From the NCBI GenBank assembly GCA_000431515.1, contig HF991339.1:36707-61736 (forward strand): a stretch of DNA of 25,030 nucleotides, given 5' to 3'. Shown here in pieces: positions 21,957 through 25,030 of this stretch. A model generated the notes under the pieces. That model was not told the origin of the DNA, searched no databases, and was given only the letters and a program-made list of their open reading frames with translations. A program made the position numbers and the translations under genes. The DNA is from Clostridium sp. CAG:632 (lineage in GTDB: Bacteria > Bacillota > Clostridia > Lachnospirales > Lachnospiraceae). The stretch's first letter is position 1. Each line of letters opens with the position of its first letter.

Positions 21957-23951
21957 ATGATAAAAAAATATACATATGGAAGACCATTTCCGACGGAATC
22001 GGTCGTTGTACCCTTTGAGTCAGAAGAGGGCATGCCGGAGTATGGAAGGGTCGAAATCAATCAGGAGAAAGGTTTTTCTTTTAGCTGTGATCTGGAAGTG
22101 GAGACCATTGTGTATGGACTGGGGGAGGCCAATCGCGGAATCAATAAGCGTGGGTATCGCTATATAAGCAATAATACTGATATTCCGCACCATCATGAGG
22201 ATACATATTCGTTATATGCGGCGCATAACTTTATCATTGTGGCCGGTGAGGAAACCTTTGGATTATATATTGACTATCCGTCGACACTTACCTTTGACAT
22301 CGGTTATACAAGGTCTGACAGACTTCATATTTTCTGCGAAAGAGCAGACCTTGATCTGTATGTAATTACCGGAGATACGCCTTATGATATTACGAAACAG
22401 TTCCGTAAGGTGATCGGAAGAAGTTATATTGCACCGAAGTTTGCTTTTGGGTTTGGACAGAGTCGCTGGGGATATAAAACACCGGAAGACTTTATAACGG
22501 TAGTAAAGAAATACAGGGAAAACCATATTCCGATCGATACGGTATATATGGACATTGATTACATGGACAATTATAAGGATTTTACCATAAATGAAGCATT
22601 CGGAGATTTCTCACGGTATGTAGCTGACATGAAAGAGGAACAGATTCATCTGATCACGATTATTGATGCAGGTGTAAAGATTGAAGAAGGCTATGAGATA
22701 TATGAGGAAGGTGTGGCAGACAATTATTTCTGCAAGAGACAGGACGGAAGTGATTATGTTGCAGCCGTATGGCCGGGATATACGCATTTCCCGGATGTGT
22801 TGAATCCGGATGCAAGGAAATGGTTCGGTGGAAAATATAAAATCCTGACGGATGCAGGGATTGAAGGCTTCTGGAATGATATGAATGAACCGGCAATCTT
22901 CTACACACCGGAAGGAGTCCGTGATGCAAAAGAGGCTATGCGGGAATTTCTGGATAAAGAGGAAACGGTGGATGAAGTCTGGGCAATTGGCGGGCAGATG
23001 GCAGACCTTGCAAATAACGCAAAGGATTATGCATCTATGTATCATAATGTAAATGGAACGATGATACGGCATGACAAAGTACATAATATCTTTGGATATA
23101 ATATGACGCGGGCTGCAGGGGAGGCACTCCGGGAGCTATCACCGGATAAACGCTGCCTTCTGTTCTCACGTTCTTCGTATATCGGCATGCATCGTTATGG
23201 TGGCATCTGGACGGGGGATAATAAGTCTTGGTGGTCACATATGTTATTGAATCTGAAGATGCTTCCGTCATTAAATATGTGCGGATTCTTATATATTGGC
23301 GCAGACCTTGGCGGATTTGGATGCAATACAACCAGAGATCTGTTACTCCGGTGGCTTGCACTTGGTATCTTTACGCCACTTATGCGGAATCATTCCTGTC
23401 AGGATACGAGGTACCAGGAATGCTATCGGTTTGAACATATAGAGGACTTTCGACATATCATTGAGATCCGGTACCGGCTGATTCCTTATATTTACAGTGA
23501 GTATATGAAGGCAGCCTTAACCGATGATATGATGTTCCGGCCGCTGGCATTTGATTATCCGGATGACAGAATTGCAAGAAATGTAGAGGATCAGCTCATG
23601 CTTGGAAATGAAATCATGATCGCACCGGTATATACACAGAATGCAATCGGAAGATATGTATATCTGCCGGAGGATATGATGCTTGTCCGTTTTAAAGCAG
23701 ATAGCGGTCTGGAACAGACAGAGATGCCAAAAGGACATCATTTCATAGAAGTGCCGTTGAATGAGGTCATTTTATTTATCCGGAAAGATAAATGTATTCC
23801 GCTTGCGGATGTTGCGGAAAGTGTTGCGGATATTGATATGAATACGTTGCAACTGATCGGATATAAGAATAGCAGCTATCAGTTGTATGATGATGATGGT
23901 TATACCAGGGAGTATGATCTGGAAAAGCATTCCATAACATTGCGGCAATAA
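21957..23951 (+). CDS. GH31 alpha-glucosidase
   Basis: The gene encodes 664 residues from ATG 21957, chosen because AAGGAG (21942-21947) is 9 nt upstream; an in-frame ATG at 21927 has no ribosome binding site. The nucleophile is D308 in GFWNDMNEPAIF and the acid/base is D421 in GGIWTGDNKSWW, both classic GH31 motifs; FGFGQSRWGYKT marks the start of the barrel. There is no signal peptide, so it acts in the cytoplasm on imported oligosaccharides. Length and motif positions resemble the roughly 663-residue Ro-alphaG1 of a human-gut Ruminococcus (from memory), which prefers alpha-1,6 isomaltose. In that enzyme a Trp at position 169, possibly the Trp of the SRWGY motif here, was reported to set the linkage preference. 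The upstream AT-rich region has several -10-like sequences but no good -35, which suggests an activator. No transporter or regulator gene is adjacent in the window. Confidence 0.94.
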   Translation: MIKKYTYGRPFPTESVVVPFESEEGMPEYGRVEINQEKGFSFSCDLEVETIVYGLGEANRGINKRGYRYISNNTDIPHHHEDTYSLYAAHNFIIVAGEETFGLYIDYPSTLTFDIGYTRSDRLHIFCERADLDLYVITGDTPYDITKQFRKVIGRSYIAPKFAFGFGQSRWGYKTPEDFITVVKKYRENHIPIDTVYMDIDYMDNYKDFTINEAFGDFSRYVADMKEEQIHLITIIDAGVKIEEGYEIYEEGVADNYFCKRQDGSDYVAAVWPGYTHFPDVLNPDARKWFGGKYKILTDAGIEGFWNDMNEPAIFYTPEGVRDAKEAMREFLDKEETVDEVWAIGGQMADLANNAKDYASMYHNVNGTMIRHDKVHNIFGYNMTRAAGEALRELSPDKRCLLFSRSSYIGMHRYGGIWTGDNKSWWSHMLLNLKMLPSLNMCGFLYIGADLGGFGCNTTRDLLLRWLALGIFTPLMRNHSCQDTRYQECYRFEHIEDFRHIIEIRYRLIPYIYSEYMKAALTDDMMFRPLAFDYPDDRIARNVEDQLMLGNEIMIAPVYTQNAIGRYVYLPEDMMLVRFKADSGLEQTEMPKGHHFIEVPLNEVILFIRKDKCIPLADVAESVADIDMNTLQLIGYKNSSYQLYDDDGYTREYDLEKHSITLRQ

Positions 23952-23965
23952 GGAGAACACGGGTT

Positions 23966-24049
23966 ATGAGTAAATGGACAGAATTCGGCAGTTTTGGATC
24001 ACACAGACGAAGTGACCAGCCGTGGCAGTCTGACACCCAGTCGGCTTAA
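23966..24049 (+). pseudogene. 27-codon ORF with good ribosome binding site, possible gene remnant
   Basis: AAGGAG lies 11 nt before an ATG that starts MSKWTEFGSFGSH and runs to a TAA at 24047. Placed 14 nt after the GH31 stop, it looks like the next cistron of the GH31 operon. Only the first 11 or so codons lie outside the convergent racemase gene; the rest reads antisense to the racemase C-terminus and so is probably not native. This suggests the 5' end of a gene cut off at a rearrangement near 23995. Alternatively it is a genuine tiny ORF or chance. I do not recognise the product. Confidence 0.35.
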
Positions 24050-25030
24050 CACCTCATTGGTAATGCTTCCGGATTGCTCGGCGACCTCCTCTGCACGGAT
24101 CTGCAGAGCTCCGGAGGTTCCGATGAGGACCGCAATCTCTCCGGCAGATACCTCTTCCGGAATACCGGAAATATCAACCAGTGTCTGATCCATACAGATC
24201 CGTCCTACGATAGGAGCCCGGTGTCCGTGAATCAGAACGGAGCCGGTTCCGTTGGAAAGATTGCGTGGCAGACCGTCTGCATAACCGATGGTCAGGGTCG
24301 CAATCCGCATATCCTTCGGGGCATGATAATCAACTCCGTAACCGGCACAGTCTCCGGCCTTCAGATCCCGGACAGATGCAATCCGGCATTTCAGGGACAG
24401 GACAGGAGATAAGTACCGGCTCCAGATTAAGGAATCTTCGGCAGTGCTGACAACACCGTATAAGGCAATGCCGGGACGGGCATAATCGCCACCAAGCTCC
24501 GGATAATTTAAGATGCCATAGCTGGCGAGCATATGAACTTTCGGCAGGGGGAATCCCTGCTTTTTGATTGCAGTTAAAACCTGTTCAAAATGTTCAACCT
24601 GCATCCGGGTAAAGGCACATGCTTCCGGAGCGAGAGAATCATCTGCGGATAGATGGGTAAAGATACCGTCTATGTTAAGATGCTTTAACCGGAATAGCTG
24701 GCAGATGGTATCTGTTCGGTCAAAAGGCTCACCCAGACGGTGCATTCCGGTATCAATCGCAAGATGAACCGGGAAAGTATAAGTGCATTCTTTTCCATAT
24801 TGATCAAGAAGAGCAGCATAAGATGCATCAACGATCGTCTGACTTAAATGGTATTGCTGCAGAAGCGGAAACTGTGCCGGATGGGTATAACCGAGGACCA
24901 GAATTTCGCTTTCAATACCATGAAGACGCAGACTGACGGCCTCATCCACACAGGCAACACAGAAAGCATCGATGCCCATTTGGGTCAACTGTTCGGCAAT
25001 CAGATTGGCACCATGGCCATAGGCTTCTGC
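23999..25030 (-). CDS. alr: Alanine racemase, partial (N-terminus beyond window)
   Basis: 344 codons are in the window, and the gene continues past 25030. The first residues seen (AEAYGHGAN) belong to the K-A-x-AYGHG motif, so the PLP-binding Lys would be encoded immediately outside the window. Other visible signatures are LAIDTGMHRLGE, IFTHLSADDS, SYGILNYPELGGDYARPGIALYG in sections, the second catalytic Tyr in AGYGVDYHAP, TIGYADGLPRNLSNG and GRICMDQTLVD. The enzyme interconverts L- and D-Ala for peptidoglycan. The C-terminus (SITNEVLSRLGVRLPRL) resembles that of VanT-type serine/alanine racemases, so a membrane domain may precede it outside the window. It converges on the GH31 gene with 47 nt between stops and no visible terminator. 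Confidence 0.93.
   Translation of the reverse strand, partial: AEAYGHGANLIAEQLTQMGIDAFCVACVDEAVSLRLHGIESEILVLGYTHPAQFPLLQQYHLSQTIVDASYAALLDQYGKECTYTFPVHLAIDTGMHRLGEPFDRTDTICQLFRLKHLNIDGIFTHLSADDSLAPEACAFTRMQVEHFEQVLTAIKKQGFPLPKVHMLASYGILNYPELGGDYARPGIALYGVVSTAEDSLIWSRYLSPVLSLKCRIASVRDLKAGDCAGYGVDYHAPKDMRIATLTIGYADGLPRNLSNGTGSVLIHGHRAPIVGRICMDQTLVDISGIPEEVSAGEIAVLIGTSGALQIRAEEVAEQSGSITNEVLSRLGVRLPRLVTSSV

Noticed and set aside
23999..25030. Vancomycin-resistance cluster
   Set aside because: Only a racemase is visible, with no ligase, VanXY-type dipeptidase or two-component genes in the window, so resistance cannot be claimed.
1..25030. Mobile elements, CRISPR arrays, tRNA genes, prophage
   Set aside because: No transposase, integrase, terminal repeats, spaced direct repeats or tRNA-like cloverleaf sequence was seen while reading both strands.

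Overview
The window looks like a chromosomal segment of a Gram-positive, low-to-moderate-GC endospore-lineage Firmicute. It is most likely a gut Lachnospiraceae-type Clostridium (relatives of Coprococcus, Roseburia or Blautia). This is inferred from the spoIIIA operon, spoIVB, the asp23-nusB-xseAB-ispA-dxs-tlyA-nadK-argR-recN gene order, AGGAGG-type ribosome binding sites, TTGACA/TATAAT-type promoters, and a GH31 alpha-glucosidase resembling the human-gut Ruminococcus/Blautia obeum enzyme. I have no database match to confirm the taxon.

Layout. 32-817 (-): a protein with two AP2-like DNA-binding modules around a decayed HNH-like motif. 1034-1750 (+): an unrecognised helical protein. 1830-2175 (-): RNase P RNA, convergent with it. 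2377-3234 (+): an exported 3D-domain (putative murein-cleaving) protein behind a consensus sigma-A promoter and a perfect WalR/YycF-type box. 3350-5696: yqeG, a fused aroE-aroK gene, and aroQ, each overlapping the next by 4 nt. 5799-6356: EF-P with its own promoter and terminator. 6509-11310: the complete set of eight spoIIIA cistrons, with SpoIIIAF and SpoIIIAG strikingly shortened. 11413-20423: a long housekeeping operon asp23-nusB-xseA-xseB-ispA-dxs-tlyA-nadK-argR-recN ending in a strong terminator. 20527-21744: spoIVB, not followed by spo0A. 21957-23951: GH31 alpha-glucosidase. 23966-24049: a 27-codon ORF fragment. 23999-25030 (-): the C-terminal part of an alanine racemase that continues past the window edge.

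How the genes work together. The yqeG-aroEK-aroQ group supplies shikimate-pathway steps. ispA and dxs supply isoprenoid precursors. xseA and xseB form exonuclease VII, and recN and argR are the DNA-repair and arginine-regulation genes of the conserved cluster. The spoIIIA operon (mother cell) and spoIVB (forespore) belong to the engulfment-stage channel and the sigma-K checkpoint of sporulation. The order broadly matches the aroQ-efp-spoIIIA-yqhY-nusB-...-recN-spoIVB-spo0A stretch of Bacillus subtilis, but accBC, folD, the aroQ-efp peptidase and spo0A are missing from their usual places.

Most of the window is core genome. The main points of interest are the reduced SpoIIIAF/SpoIIIAG pair, the WalR-box/3D-domain pairing (with a third copy of the half-site in the rnpB promoter), the double-AP2 protein, and the cut-short gene at the GH31/racemase junction. 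No tRNA, CRISPR array, insertion sequence or prophage gene was seen.
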